Assembly (NCBI GenBank): GCA_022777645.1 | Contig: JALFFX010000001.1 | Location: forward strand, 1 to 52,427 | Origin: Erysipelotrichaceae bacterium | GTDB lineage: Bacteria; Bacillota_I; Bacilli_A; RFN20; CAG-826 | Length of the DNA: 52,427 nucleotides | Reading direction: 5' to 3' | Shown here: positions 1-7,669 of the stretch, in pieces | Layout: each line of letters starts with the position of its first letter | Position numbering within the stretch: position 1 is the stretch's first letter | Notes under the pieces: model-generated | Database searches by the model: none | Told to the model about the DNA's origin: nothing | What the model saw: the letters and a program-made list of their open reading frames with translations, nothing else | Translations under genes and position numbers: made by a program

Positions 1-2
1 GA

Positions 3-326
3 CAAGATGCATATATAGAAACATTTGCTGATGTTTATAAAGCTGATGTATATGTTGATTATTATTCAGTTAACGGAAAATATTATGTAACCTTTGCTGA
101 TGCATATTATTCTGGCGAAACCGAATTGACTCGCGAAAGTGCTTATGCAAAAGGTGTAGTGGATATTGAAAATTCGAACTGTTGGAATATCAGCGAAAGC
201 GAAATGTCAACTTATTGTCCGTTTGCTGAAAACATCGGAGATAATAACACTGTTTCGATAATTTATTTCCCATGGCAAAGCTCATATAATAATTCACGCC
301 ATATTTGGAAAGTTCTTTATTTATAA
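3..326 (+). CDS. C-terminal fragment of an unidentified protein
   Basis: An open frame enters from the left edge with no stop and ends at TAA 324-326, giving about 107 residues of a protein whose start lies outside the window. The fragment is rich in Tyr, Asp, Asn and Ser. It holds a repeated phrase near its start (FADVYKADVYVDYY, then FADAYYSGE) and two Cys. No membrane segment is visible. I do not recognise a family. The polar, aromatic composition would suit an extracellular or phage-like C-terminal domain, but that is only a guess. There may be further 5' sequence of any length. Confidence 0.55.
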   Translation, partial: QDAYIETFADVYKADVYVDYYSVNGKYYVTFADAYYSGETELTRESAYAKGVVDIENSNCWNISESEMSTYCPFAENIGDNNTVSIIYFPWQSSYNNSRHIWKVLYL

Positions 327-369
327 TAAAACGCTACATTTTATATACTGGAAAATGATAAAAATATAA

Positions 370-397
370 TTGATATATCAATAAAAAATGATATTAT
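370..397 (+). promoter_or_regulatory. Promoter for tRNA-Arg
   Basis: TTGATA at 370-375, a 16-nt spacer, then TATTAT at 392-397. Transcription would begin about 404, eight bases before the mature tRNA 5' end at 412. Matches the SigA consensus; not tested. Confidence 0.5.
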
Positions 398-411
398 ATA
401 TATCGTTATCA

Positions 412-488
412 GCCCTCTTAGCTCAGCTGGACAGAGCATTTGCCTTCTAAGCAAAGGGTCGGACGTTCGAGTCGTCTAGAGGGCGCCA
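412..488 (+). tRNA. tRNA-Arg (anticodon TCT)
   Basis: A complete cloverleaf can be folded by eye. The acceptor arms are GCCCTCT (412-418) and AGAGGGC (478-484). The D stem is GCTC/GAGC. The anticodon stem is TTTGC/GCAAA around loop CTTCTAA, with anticodon TCT at 446-448. The T arm is GGACG-TTCGAGT-CGTCT. The discriminator base is followed by an encoded CCA (486-488). Anticodon UCU reads the Arg codons AGA/AGG, which are heavily used in this AT-rich genome. It stands alone, with its own promoter upstream and a terminator 13 bases downstream. Confidence 0.95.
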
Positions 489-500
489 TCCATGTGAATT

Positions 501-527
501 AGCCATATCATCTGATGTGGCTTTTTT
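501..527 (+). terminator. Rho-independent terminator after tRNA-Arg
   Basis: A 9-bp stem (GCCATATCA 502-510 with TGATGTGGC 513-521, one G-T pair) and a 2-base loop, followed by a run of six T. The next 205 bases (528-732) contain no convincing gene. Confidence 0.8.
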
Positions 528-732
528 GTTGCTTAAATTACTAAATTTTTGGTGTTTTCTAAGGAATTGTATCAAAATTAAAGTAAGCGTTAATGTTTTA
601 CAGGTAATGAAAACTTGAACTAGCGAATTATCCGTTGGTTCGAGTGTTTTTATATTCCGAGGCATTAGTGAATCTGAGTAAGTTCCTGAATTTTAGGTAT
701 ATCAAAATTAGAAGATTATTAAGTATAAAAGC

Positions 733-758
733 ACAAAAAAACAGGAGCGAGTCCTGTT
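733..758 (-). terminator. Terminator of the guaD-permease operon
   Basis: Read on the minus strand, AACAGGA (complement of 752-758) pairs with TCCTGTT (complement of 740-746) over a 5-base loop, and a T run follows (the A run at 735-740 on the plus strand). It lies 15 bases past the permease stop. Confidence 0.8.
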
Positions 759-773
759 ATTTTGGGTTTTAAT

Positions 774-2309
774 TTATTCTTTAACTTCTTCTTTTGGCTT
801 TTCTTCAGTTTTGATTTCTTCTTTCTTTTTGCGATGTAAGAAAGAGATATGCATTGAATCTGGAAGAGCCCAAGAAAGAATAATGGAAATAACGAACATA
901 TTGAGAACGTTATTGGATAACAAGTCTCCTAACCAACCAACACCAAGTTTGTTAAATACATCAACAGACATATGTAATGTATTATCACTTAATGTTACGT
1001 TAGCGATAGTGATACCGAAACCTAAGCAAACGCTTATCGCAACGATTAATATGTTCTTATCTGTCCATCCAATTTCAGAGATTGATTTCATACCAATGAC
1101 GGCGATGGAACCAAATAAGATAACCATAGTGCCACCGATAACAACATCAGGAATTGTGTAGATGAAGTTAGCGATAGGTGGGAAGAAACTTGCGATAACT
1201 AAGAATGAAGCACCAATTAAGATTGTGAATCTATTAACAACCTTAGTTTGAGCAACAATGCCAACGTTTTGTGAGAATGTTGTTAATGGCATAGCACCAA
1301 ACATTGCAGCGATTGCGGAGTTGAATCCATCAAATGTTAATGCTCCACCTAATTCTCTACCTGTTGGGTTTCTACCTAAGCCTGCATTACATAATGCAGT
1401 AGTGTCACCAATTGCTTCAACAATAGCAACAATAAAGCAGATACATGTTAATACGCACGGAACAACTTCAAATCTAAGTTTTGAGAAGTCTAATATGTGT
1501 GGGAAGTCAAATATACCATGTGGACCTATAAGTGCATTAGAATCAATCATTAATCCGCTGAAATCAACCATACCTGGGATACAGCAAGCAACGATATATC
1601 CAACAGCAATACCTACGATGATATTAATGTTTTTCCATACGCCTTTAATAAATAAGGACCAAAGAATGGAAACTGTAATTGTTACTAAAGCAACAATGAT
1701 GTAGACAAAGTATGGAATACCGGTTGGAGTAGTGCCATGTTCAATTACTTGAGAGAGAATTGTTGTACCACCAAAGAATTGATTGGCGCCACTTCCTAAA
1801 AGGGATAAACCAATACCTAATACAACGATTGCAGGAACAATTGGTTTAATAATTTTTCCCCACCATTTATAGAATATGGCGAATACTGTAGCGAAAGCGC
1901 CACCAACGATTATGGAACCCATAATAGTGTAGTAAGCTGCTTCTCCGCCTCCAGCAGAAAGGCCAATTGTAATAAAGATAGGGACAAAAGTGAATGAAGT
2001 GCCAATAACGATTGGCAATCTAGCACCTATTAATAATTGGATAATGGTTCCGACACCGGCCATGAATAATGCACCGAGCATGGAATATACTGCAAAGTTT
2101 GAACCTAATAAACCTAATACTGAAAAGACAATAATGATAGGCGTGATATTAGCGGCAAACATTGCTAAGACGTGTTGAATTCCAAAAGGAATCGCATTTT
2201 TAATTGGGACACGGCCATTTAGTTCAAATAAGTTATCCTTTTTACTTGGACCAGTAAATACACTTTTTATGCCGTTACCCAAACTAGTAAATATTGATTT
2301 AAACGACAT
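774..2309 (-). CDS. NCS2-family nucleobase:cation symporter (xanthine/uracil/guanine permease type)
   Basis: This 511-residue polytopic membrane protein belongs to the nucleobase-ascorbate transporter family, which imports purines or uracil with a cation. The family's TM1 motif is present as GIQHVLAM. The TM10 signature [QEP]NxGxxxxT[RKG] appears as QNVGIVAQTK. About 12-14 hydrophobic segments follow an N-terminal 45-residue cytosolic stretch. The C-terminus is a charged Lys/Glu tail of about 25 residues. It starts two bases after the guanine deaminase stop, so the two form one operon, which makes guanine or xanthine a likelier substrate than uracil. The terminal Lys of the signature is allowed by the family pattern but does not settle specificity. 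Confidence 0.9.
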   Translation of the reverse strand: MSFKSIFTSLGNGIKSVFTGPSKKDNLFELNGRVPIKNAIPFGIQHVLAMFAANITPIIIVFSVLGLLGSNFAVYSMLGALFMAGVGTIIQLLIGARLPIVIGTSFTFVPIFITIGLSAGGGEAAYYTIMGSIIVGGAFATVFAIFYKWWGKIIKPIVPAIVVLGIGLSLLGSGANQFFGGTTILSQVIEHGTTPTGIPYFVYIIVALVTITVSILWSLFIKGVWKNINIIVGIAVGYIVACCIPGMVDFSGLMIDSNALIGPHGIFDFPHILDFSKLRFEVVPCVLTCICFIVAIVEAIGDTTALCNAGLGRNPTGRELGGALTFDGFNSAIAAMFGAMPLTTFSQNVGIVAQTKVVNRFTILIGASFLVIASFFPPIANFIYTIPDVVIGGTMVILFGSIAVIGMKSISEIGWTDKNILIVAISVCLGFGITIANVTLSDNTLHMSVDVFNKLGVGWLGDLLSNNVLNMFVISIILSWALPDSMHISFLHRKKKEEIKTEEKPKEEVKE

Positions 2310-2311
2310 AA

Positions 2312-2764
2312 TTAGTAATTGACCTTGTCAGCGATATTTTTATATTCTTCGTATAATTTTAAGCAAGCTTTACGATCTAATTCATGAACCATTTCAGATC
2401 TATTTTCTTGCATTTCGTAGAAGACTTTATCACGGAAGCCGATATCTTCTGTATCAACAATATTACACCCATAATAAACCTTATCAATATTAGCCCATAA
2501 AATAGCTGCCATACACATTGGACATGGTTCGCCAGTTGTGTATAATTCACAACCACTTAAATCAAATGTACCAAGTTTTTTGCATGCCTTATGGATGGCC
2601 ATCATTTCGCCATGGCAAGTTGGATCGTTGTTTTTAACAACTTGGTTATGACCTTTGCCGACGACAACACCGTCTTTAACAATGACAGCACCAAAAGGGC
2701 CACCGTGACCGGCTTTGATACCTTTTCTAGCTTCGGCAATAGCCATTCTCATAAATTTGTTCAT
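2312..2764 (-). CDS. guaD: Guanine deaminase (cytidine-deaminase fold)
   Basis: A 150-residue zinc deaminase that would convert guanine to xanthine and ammonia in purine salvage. The zinc-site motifs are visible: CHGEMMAI (His ligand and catalytic Glu) and EPCPMCM (two Cys ligands). The overall pattern, with GGPFGAVIVKDG near residue 21 and an aromatic C-terminus, follows the short B. subtilis-type GuaD rather than tRNA adenosine deaminase TadA. It is the first gene of a minus-strand operon with the permease. The 237-base upstream gap (2765-3001) has a TATAAT on the minus strand at 2839-2844 but no purine-riboswitch signature. A related nucleoside deaminase activity cannot be excluded. Confidence 0.85.
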   Translation of the reverse strand: MNKFMRMAIAEARKGIKAGHGGPFGAVIVKDGVVVGKGHNQVVKNNDPTCHGEMMAIHKACKKLGTFDLSGCELYTTGEPCPMCMAAILWANIDKVYYGCNIVDTEDIGFRDKVFYEMQENRSEMVHELDRKACLKLYEEYKNIADKVNY

Positions 2765-3001
2765 AGAAACTCCTTCAAATATAAATTGTCCGTCCTAAAA
2801 AACTATTAAATTATCTAAGTCTTTTATTTCGTAACTTAATTATAAACAAAATTAATCTATTTTTCCTTAATTTATTAAGCATTAGCCTTTGAATTTAATA
2901 AGACGTTATCAAGAATCTTAAACAAAATAAAAATCACTTTAATTTGAATTTCCTTAAAAAATCATATTAATTGGTTATATTTAATGTGAGGAGGAATAAC
3001 A

Positions 3002-3559
3002 ATGAAGAAAACATTATTTCCACTTATTTTAATTTCTTTAACGTTTGTTATCTCATCTATTAGTGTTATCGCTGATATCACTACCTTTGGCAGATTAAAC
3101 ACTTTTAATCACTTCTTTGCTATCTTAATGTTAGTGAGTTTAGCGCTAATTATTTATTCATTAAGAATAAAAATGCACTATATTGGATCACTTCTTCTTT
3201 TTTCAATCGCAGGTTTTATTCGCTTGTTATCACTAACTAATTCATTCCAAGGAAGTAATACTGCCCTTTATGTTCTTGCAATGTTATCATCTATCGCATT
3301 TTTAGATATTGCATTTTTAATAATTCATCATTTGATGATTAAATTCAAATTCATGAATATTATTTCATTTATTTTTTCACTTATATCTATCGTCTTATTA
3401 ATTGCTTTTGGAGTTTATTACTTCATAAGCTTTAAAGGTGCATTAGGCGATTTCAGTATTTTGATGAATGGTGTAGTTATCTTTTCACTTATCAGCCTTC
3501 CAATAATTCTTTTAATAAATTCGCCATTAAGAGTTGACAATAGCAAAGTTAATAGTTAG
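3002..3559 (+). CDS. Six-helix integral membrane protein of unknown function
   Basis: A 185-residue hydrophobic protein with about six predicted membrane helices (roughly residues 5-25, 38-55, 60-80, 88-110, 118-142, 152-172). The helices alternate with short basic loops, and the C-terminus is short and polar. A strong GAGGAGG site at 2988-2994 precedes ATG 3002. It lies 26 bases upstream of the Fur-type regulator and may share its transcript, which would suggest a role in metal or oxidative stress. No family motif is recognised. Confidence 0.75.
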   Translation: MKKTLFPLILISLTFVISSISVIADITTFGRLNTFNHFFAILMLVSLALIIYSLRIKMHYIGSLLLFSIAGFIRLLSLTNSFQGSNTALYVLAMLSSIAFLDIAFLIIHHLMIKFKFMNIISFIFSLISIVLLIAFGVYYFISFKGALGDFSILMNGVVIFSLISLPIILLINSPLRVDNSKVNS

Positions 3560-3563
3560 AATG

Positions 3564-3584
3564 ATACTTAGTCTCAATAAGTAT
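3564..3584 (+). promoter_or_regulatory. Palindrome directly before the Fur-family gene (possible operator)
   Basis: A perfect 7-bp inverted repeat, ATACTTA (3564-3570) and TAAGTAT (3578-3584), with a 7-base centre, ending one base before ATG 3586. The regulator has no ribosome site of its own. The palindrome is the right size for a Fur/PerR dimer site, although it does not match the classical Fur or Per box, and it could also act as an RNA hairpin at the start codon. Confidence 0.4.
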
Positions 3585-3585
3585 T

Positions 3586-3936
3586 ATGCGAAACACAAAA
3601 CAAAAGCAAATTATCAACTCAGTTATTGAACAATTATTCCATTTCACAAGTGATGATTTAATCTCAAAAGTAAGTGAAATTGATTCCACAATTGGGCGCG
3701 CTACAATATTTCGCTATCTCAATGAATTGATTGAACAAAAAAAGTTACAAAAAGTTCATTTAGATAAAAAAGTAGTGTATGATAATTGCATGCATGAGCA
3801 CAATCATTTTGTTTGTGAAAAATGCGGTAAGATTATCGATCTTGTCAAAACACAACCAATATGTAATCCTTATGGATTAGTGATTAATCGCAGCAGTGTG
3901 ACGTATTATGGCTTATGCGACGATTGCCAAAAATAA
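3586..3936 (+). CDS. Fur/PerR-family metal-dependent repressor (short)
   Basis: A 116-residue regulator with an N-terminal winged helix (residues 1-60, recognition region IGRATIFRYLNEL) and a C-terminal metal-binding dimerisation domain. The family's His/Cys motif appears as HEHNHFVCEKCGKIID, and a second pair as YGLCDDCQ; these four Cys form the structural zinc site. It is shorter than typical Fur (about 140 residues). It lies 15 bases upstream of rubrerythrin, an arrangement common in anaerobes where a PerR-like protein controls peroxide defence. Whether it senses peroxide, iron or zinc cannot be told from sequence alone. No clear Shine-Dalgarno is seen, so the ATG at 3586 is chosen by alignment to the family N-terminus. 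Confidence 0.85.
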   Translation: MRNTKQKQIINSVIEQLFHFTSDDLISKVSEIDSTIGRATIFRYLNELIEQKKLQKVHLDKKVVYDNCMHEHNHFVCEKCGKIIDLVKTQPICNPYGLVINRSSVTYYGLCDDCQK

Positions 3937-3951
3937 AAAGGAGATAAAAAA

Positions 3952-4488
3952 ATGTCAAAATATCAAGGCACAAAAACAGAAAAAAATCTTCAAGCCGCTT
4001 TTGCAGGCGAAAGCCAAGCTCGCAACAAATACACATATTTTGCATCTGTTGCTAAAAAAGAAGGCTATGAACAAATCGCTGAATTATTCTTAAAAACAGC
4101 CGACAATGAAAAAGAACATGCCAAATTATGGTTCAAAGAACTCGGTGAATTAGGCGATACAGCAAAAAATTTATTAGCAGCTGCTGAAGGCGAAAATTAC
4201 GAATGGACAGATATGTATGAAACATTCGCAAGAGAAGCTGAAGAAGAAGGATTTAAAGAATTAGCATTCAAATTCAGAATGGTTGCAAAGATTGAAAAAC
4301 GCCACGAAGAAAGATATAGAGCCCTTCTTAAAAACGTTGAAACTCAAGAAGTATTTGCAAGATCAACAGTTAAAGTTTGGGAATGCCGTAACTGTGGACA
4401 CATCGTTGTTGGTGAAAAAGCTCCAGAAATTTGCCCAGTTTGTGCTCATCCAAAATCATTCTTTGAAATTAGCGCCGACAATTTCTAA
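3952..4488 (+). CDS. rbr: Rubrerythrin (peroxide reductase)
   Basis: A 178-residue non-haem di-iron protein that reduces hydrogen peroxide in the cytoplasm of anaerobes. The four-helix diiron domain occupies about residues 1-135. Its iron-ligand Glu/His residues lie in [27 protein letters not shown] and [10 protein letters not shown]. The C-terminal rubredoxin-like domain has two CxxC pairs, WECRNCGHI and CPVCAHP. Length and domain order are those of classical rubrerythrin. An AAAAGGAGA site sits just before ATG 3952. It is co-transcribed with the Fur-family regulator upstream and closed by a terminator at 4508. Confidence 0.97.
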   Translation: MSKYQGTKTEKNLQAAFAGESQARNKYTYFASVAKKEGYEQIAELFLKTADNEKEHAKLWFKELGELGDTAKNLLAAAEGENYEWTDMYETFAREAEEEGFKELAFKFRMVAKIEKRHEERYRALLKNVETQEVFARSTVKVWECRNCGHIVVGEKAPEICPVCAHPKSFFEISADNF

Positions 4489-4507
4489 TATTTAATTATT
4501 AATAATT

Positions 4508-4535
4508 AAGCTTGGTTTTATCGCCAAGCTTTTTT
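4508..4535 (+). terminator. Terminator after rubrerythrin
   Basis: AAGCTTGG (4508-4515) pairs perfectly with CCAAGCTT (4524-4531) over an 8-base loop, followed by T residues to 4535. Confidence 0.88.
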
Positions 4536-4536
4536 G

Positions 4537-4564
4537 TTGTAATAATTATTTAAAGTGATACAAT
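4537..4564 (+). promoter_or_regulatory. Promoter of the AbrB-ABC transporter operon
   Basis: TTGTAA at 4537-4542, a 16-nt spacer, and TACAAT at 4559-4564 preceded by TG (extended -10, TGaTACAAT). The predicted start, about 4571, falls directly before the palindrome at 4576-4591. Confidence 0.6.
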
Positions 4565-4566
4565 AT

Positions 4567-4591
4567 GTATGAAAAGTATGAAATATCATAC
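4567..4591 (+). promoter_or_regulatory. Palindromic operator with a direct repeat, at the AbrB-ABC promoter
   Basis: GTATGA-AATA-TCATAC (4576-4591) is a perfect 6-4-6 inverted repeat. Its left arm is repeated directly nine bases upstream (GTATGAAAA 4567-4575). It overlaps the predicted transcription start and ends 12 bases before the AbrB-type start codon, so autoregulation by that protein is the simplest reading. Confidence 0.5.
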
Positions 4592-4603
4592 ACAAGGAGA
4601 TTT

Positions 4604-4795
4604 ATGGAAAAACAAAAATATGTTGGAATATGTAAAGTCGGTGAAAGAGGTCAAATAGTTATCCCAAGTGATATTAGAAAAGCTTTTTCCATCGCAAGTG
4701 GTGATAGCATTGTAATCTTAGCAGACACTAAAAAGGGGATTGCTTTAGTAAAAGCAGATACATTATATGATAATGATTTGTTAAAGGTGGATTAA
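4604..4795 (+). CDS. AbrB/SpoVT-type DNA-binding regulator
   Basis: A 63-residue swapped-hairpin transcription factor that should bind DNA as a dimer. The domain core is CKVGERGQIVIPSDIRKAF (about residues 9-27), typical of the AbrB/MazE/SpoVT family, followed by a beta strand (SIVILAD) and an acidic C-terminus. Start 4604 is chosen because AAGGAGA lies four bases before it; an upstream in-frame ATG at 4565 lies in the operator and has no ribosome site. It is one base from the ABC ATPase gene, as often seen for regulators controlling ABC exporters. It lacks any partner toxin, so an antitoxin role is unlikely. Confidence 0.85.
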   Translation: MEKQKYVGICKVGERGQIVIPSDIRKAFSIASGDSIVILADTKKGIALVKADTLYDNDLLKVD

Positions 4796-4796
4796 T

Positions 4797-5699
4797 ATGT
4801 ACGCTATTGAAACAAACAATTTAACAAAAAAATATAAAAACAAAACAGTTGTTGATAAAGTCAATTTATTTGTTCCTGAAGGATCTATTTTTGGTTTTGT
4901 TGGGGAAAATGGTGCTGGTAAAACAACTATTATGAGGCTTCTTACTGGTCTAAGTGAGCCAAGTGGAGGATCATATAAATTATTTGATGTATCAAATACT
5001 GATAGAAAAATATATGAAACCCGTTCGCATATAAGTGCAATTGTTGAATCAACATCATTAATTCCGACGATGAATGCACTGGAAAATTTGAAATTCGCTT
5101 ATTTGTATTTAGGTTTGTCACAAGAAATTGATTTCAATCAATTATTAAAAACTGTTGGATTAATAGATGTTGGCAATAAGAAAGTGAAAGATTATTCACT
5201 CGGCATGAGACAACGTTTAGGTATCGCATTAGCGTTATTAAATGAACCAAGATTGCTTTTATTAGATGAACCAATGAACGGTCTTGATCCAGAAGGTATT
5301 GCCGAATTAAGAGATTTGTTAATTAATTTGAATAAAAAAGGAATTACAATCTTGATTTCTTCTCACATTTTATCAGAACTTGAAAAGATTGCGACACATT
5401 ATGGCATCTTATCTCATGGTCGTTTGATAAAAACTATTACAAGCGAAGAACTTCATAGTGATGTTAGAAAATCAAAACAATTCGTATTTAAACAAATTGA
5501 TGGAATCGAAAAAGTCTTAAAACTTGAAAAAATAAAAGAATATAAAATCACGAATAATACGCTTACTATATTCAATGAATTTGATTTATCTTCGTTTATC
5601 AACTCTTTAGTAAAGAACAATTATAATATCATAGATATTATTAGCAAAGATGAAAGCATAGAAGATTATTATTTATCACTTCTTAAGGAGGAAAGATAA
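4797..5699 (+). CDS. ABC transporter ATP-binding subunit (BcrA/NatA-like)
   Basis: A 300-residue ATPase of the drug, bacteriocin or sodium export type. Walker A is GENGAGKTT (about residues 37-45), the ABC signature is YSLGMRQRLGIA, Walker B is LLLLDEPMNGLD, and the H-loop is SSHILSE. A C-terminal extension of about 85 residues follows the nucleotide-binding domain, as is usual in this subfamily. AAAGGTGG precedes ATG 4797. It directly precedes the membrane subunit, with the stop and next start adjoining. The substrate is unknown; antimicrobial-peptide resistance is a common role for this gene pair but is not shown here. Confidence 0.92.
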   Translation: MYAIETNNLTKKYKNKTVVDKVNLFVPEGSIFGFVGENGAGKTTIMRLLTGLSEPSGGSYKLFDVSNTDRKIYETRSHISAIVESTSLIPTMNALENLKFAYLYLGLSQEIDFNQLLKTVGLIDVGNKKVKDYSLGMRQRLGIALALLNEPRLLLLDEPMNGLDPEGIAELRDLLINLNKKGITILISSHILSELEKIATHYGILSHGRLIKTITSEELHSDVRKSKQFVFKQIDGIEKVLKLEKIKEYKITNNTLTIFNEFDLSSFINSLVKNNYNIIDIISKDESIEDYYLSLLKEER

Positions 5700-6512
5700 A
5701 TGGCTAGATTATTGAAAAGCTTTTATTATAAATTATTTCATGATGCAACTTTTAAAATTACCGCTATTATAGGTGTGGGCTTAGCGGTTATCTTAACTGT
5801 TTTATATCTTGTAATCGACTATGTTGCATATAAAGGGCAATTCTTTTCTTGCACTGGTGCATATGCTTTAATCAATTCATTTAACCCAGTTCAAAACTAT
5901 GGTCTTGCTATTCCAATTAATTTAATTATTTTTATTTCACTTTTGTTTACTCAAGGTATTATCCGCAATGAAATAATTGTTGGAAATTCGAAAGCAAAAG
6001 TGTATTTATCTTTAATTATCGGGGGAGTAAGCTTTGCTTTGATTCTTGTCTTGAGTTATACATTTGTTTGCGTAATCTTATCAACTATTATCGGTGGCTT
6101 TTATCCAAGTGTTGTCGACGGAAATGTTTTCTTTGCAATACCAGAAATCATCAAATATATCGTAATTGGGTTATTGAATTATACATTCATCAGTATTTAT
6201 TCAATTTTTGTTGCAACATTATTAAGAAATAGTGGCGCTTCAATTCCATTAACGATTATTCCACTTGTCACGCTTTCAATGGTTGGATTATTGATCAATA
6301 CAATTCCGTTAGATAATTCAGAAACTATCATAAAAGTTTTAACGATATTTAATCCACTTCAAAGTCTTTATAACGCCTCATCTAAAGCAAGTATTGGTTC
6401 AATAATAATAACTGACTTCGAATTGATTTCCACAATTATCAATAATATTGTCTATTCTGGACTATTAGTGTTATTTGGAACAATGATATTCAAAAAACGT
6501 GATATTAAATAA
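5700..6512 (+). CDS. ABC transporter membrane subunit (ABC-2 type)
   Basis: A 270-residue integral membrane protein with about six hydrophobic segments (near residues 18-40, 72-90, 98-128, 145-172, 178-200, 245-265) and a large extracytoplasmic loop after the first. This fits the ABC-2 permeases that pair with BcrA-like ATPases. An AAGGAGG site ends seven bases before ATG 5700, inside the end of the ATPase gene, so the two are translationally coupled. The last codons form part of a bidirectional terminator. Confidence 0.85.
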   Translation: MARLLKSFYYKLFHDATFKITAIIGVGLAVILTVLYLVIDYVAYKGQFFSCTGAYALINSFNPVQNYGLAIPINLIIFISLLFTQGIIRNEIIVGNSKAKVYLSLIIGGVSFALILVLSYTFVCVILSTIIGGFYPSVVDGNVFFAIPEIIKYIVIGLLNYTFISIYSIFVATLLRNSGASIPLTIIPLVTLSMVGLLINTIPLDNSETIIKVLTIFNPLQSLYNASSKASIGSIIITDFELISTIINNIVYSGLLVLFGTMIFKKRDIK

Positions 6513-6529
6513 TATCACGTTATTTTTTT
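6492..6529. terminator. Bidirectional terminator between convergent genes
   Basis: ACGTGATATT (6497-6506) and AATATCACGT (6511-6520) pair perfectly over a 4-base loop, flanked by an A run on the left and a T run on the right. It can stop transcription from both sides. It contains the stop codon of the ABC membrane subunit (6510-6512) and the start of the 3' end of the DUF5662-like gene. Confidence 0.88.
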
Positions 6530-7122
6530 AGTTTTGGTAATTCGCCAGCGTTTAGCGAAGTGTCATATATGTCCACTTTATTGTGTTCTTTCATGATTTT
6601 TTCATAAAGTGGTTTGGTATTTTTCTTCTTTAAATTTTTAAAGCCATTTTCAGCATATTCTTTGAAGCAGGCAAGCAAGAATGTTTTTGTTCCTTCATTC
6701 ATGAAATAATGATTCATTTTCTTTTTAAAATATAAATATGGAGCATCTTTTTTAAAATCTTTTTCATTATATGTCATCGATGCGCTTATCACGTCGCAAA
6801 CATATTCAAGAGCATATTTATAAGGCATTTGTTTGGCGATAACTCTGCCTCCAAAAAAATCAGTCCAATATTCCCAGTGGTGTTTATTTCTTCTGGTGTG
6901 ATGTTGGCAAATGGTGGAAAAATAATCATTTGCTAATCTTTCTTCATAAACTGGTGAATGATCACCAATATAATATTTTGATGAAGTGTGAAATTCTAGA
7001 TGCGAAAATTTTGATAAATCATGTCTTAAAGCGTGAAAAAATATCCCCATATGTGAAGCATTTGCGATCACGCGGTGGCGATGTTTAATAATTAATCTAA
7101 GATGTTTGAATGGATGAGCCAT
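6520..7122 (-). CDS. DUF5662-like His-rich protein
   Basis: A 200-residue soluble protein that resembles DUF5662, a family found in Firmicutes and their phages with no assigned function. The conserved blocks are ALRHDLSKFS (about residues 32-41) and RNKHHWEYW (about 77-85). The spacing of His and Asp (HD, HH) suggests a metal-dependent helical protein of HD-domain type, but this is inference. It begins one base after the DJ-1 gene stop, so the two share a transcript. It lacks signal peptide and membrane segments. Confidence 0.7.
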   Translation of the reverse strand: MAHPFKHLRLIIKHRHRVIANASHMGIFFHALRHDLSKFSHLEFHTSSKYYIGDHSPVYEERLANDYFSTICQHHTRRNKHHWEYWTDFFGGRVIAKQMPYKYALEYVCDVISASMTYNEKDFKKDAPYLYFKKKMNHYFMNEGTKTFLLACFKEYAENGFKNLKKKNTKPLYEKIMKEHNKVDIYDTSLNAGELPKLKK

Positions 7123-7123
7123 T

Positions 7124-7663
7124 TTATTTACCTAATATTTGATTTTCTACTTTTTCACGATTTTCTTTGCTAGTTAATTTTTCTAATAAAATAAGAGCAA
7201 ACTCGATTGAATATTTCATGCTTCGAGCAGTGATGATATTACTAGATATTTCAACTTCTTTTCCGCTGAATAATCCCTCGCCTTCTTGGCAAGATTTATA
7301 GCATGTATAATTGCGATTTGTAAGATAACCAAGTCTTCCTAAAATTGAAGGTGCAGCACATATTGCTCCAATAACTTTATTCTTTGAATAAAAATATTTA
7401 ACAATTTCAGCTACTTGTTTGCTTTCTTTTAGATTTTTTGTTCCTTCTCCTCCACCTGGTAAGATTAAGCAATCATATTTCTTGTAATCAATCTTTTTAA
7501 GTGTATTATTCGCCATCACTAAAAGTGAATATGATGATTTAACAATAAGGTCATCATCAATTGATACAAGATCAACAAAAACACCACCTCGCAACAATAT
7601 GTCACGGGTTGTTAAGGCTTCAGTGTCTTCAAAGCCGTTTGCAAGTAACATTAAACAAATCAT
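7124..7663 (-). CDS. DJ-1/PfpI-family protein
   Basis: A 179-residue member of the DJ-1/ThiJ/PfpI superfamily. The nucleophile elbow with reactive Cys is VIGAICAAPSILG (about residues 97-109). The acidic partner is in NGFEDTEA (Glu near residue 15), and LILPGGGEGT is the conserved glycine loop. Such proteins act as glyoxalase/deglycase-like or oxidative-stress enzymes; the exact activity here is unknown. There is no Shine-Dalgarno before ATG 7663. A TATAAT on the minus strand (7670-7675) lies only six bases upstream, so the message should be leaderless. Confidence 0.85.
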   Translation of the reverse strand: MICLMLLANGFEDTEALTTRDILLRGGVFVDLVSIDDDLIVKSSYSLLVMANNTLKKIDYKKYDCLILPGGGEGTKNLKESKQVAEIVKYFYSKNKVIGAICAAPSILGRLGYLTNRNYTCYKSCQEGEGLFSGKEVEISSNIITARSMKYSIEFALILLEKLTSKENREKVENQILGK

Positions 7664-7669
7664 AAAACA

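Noticed and set aside
447-665. A 72-codon minus-strand frame across the tRNA-Arg gene
   Set aside because: It is antisense to the tRNA and its terminator and has no ribosome site; such frames are a frequent artefact next to tRNA genes.
570-710. Direct repeat TATCAAAATTA at 570-580 and 700-710
   Set aside because: Eleven AT-rich bases, twice, without a gene or structure; expected by chance at this base composition.
412-773. tRNA-Arg as an integration (att) site with a downstream element
   Set aside because: No second copy of the tRNA 3' end, and no integrase or phage gene in the window. The GGTTCGAGTG near 640 resembles a T loop but no cloverleaf can be formed.
2765-3001. Purine riboswitch upstream of guaD and the permease
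   Set aside because: Looked for the conserved three-way-junction bases on the minus strand and did not find them.
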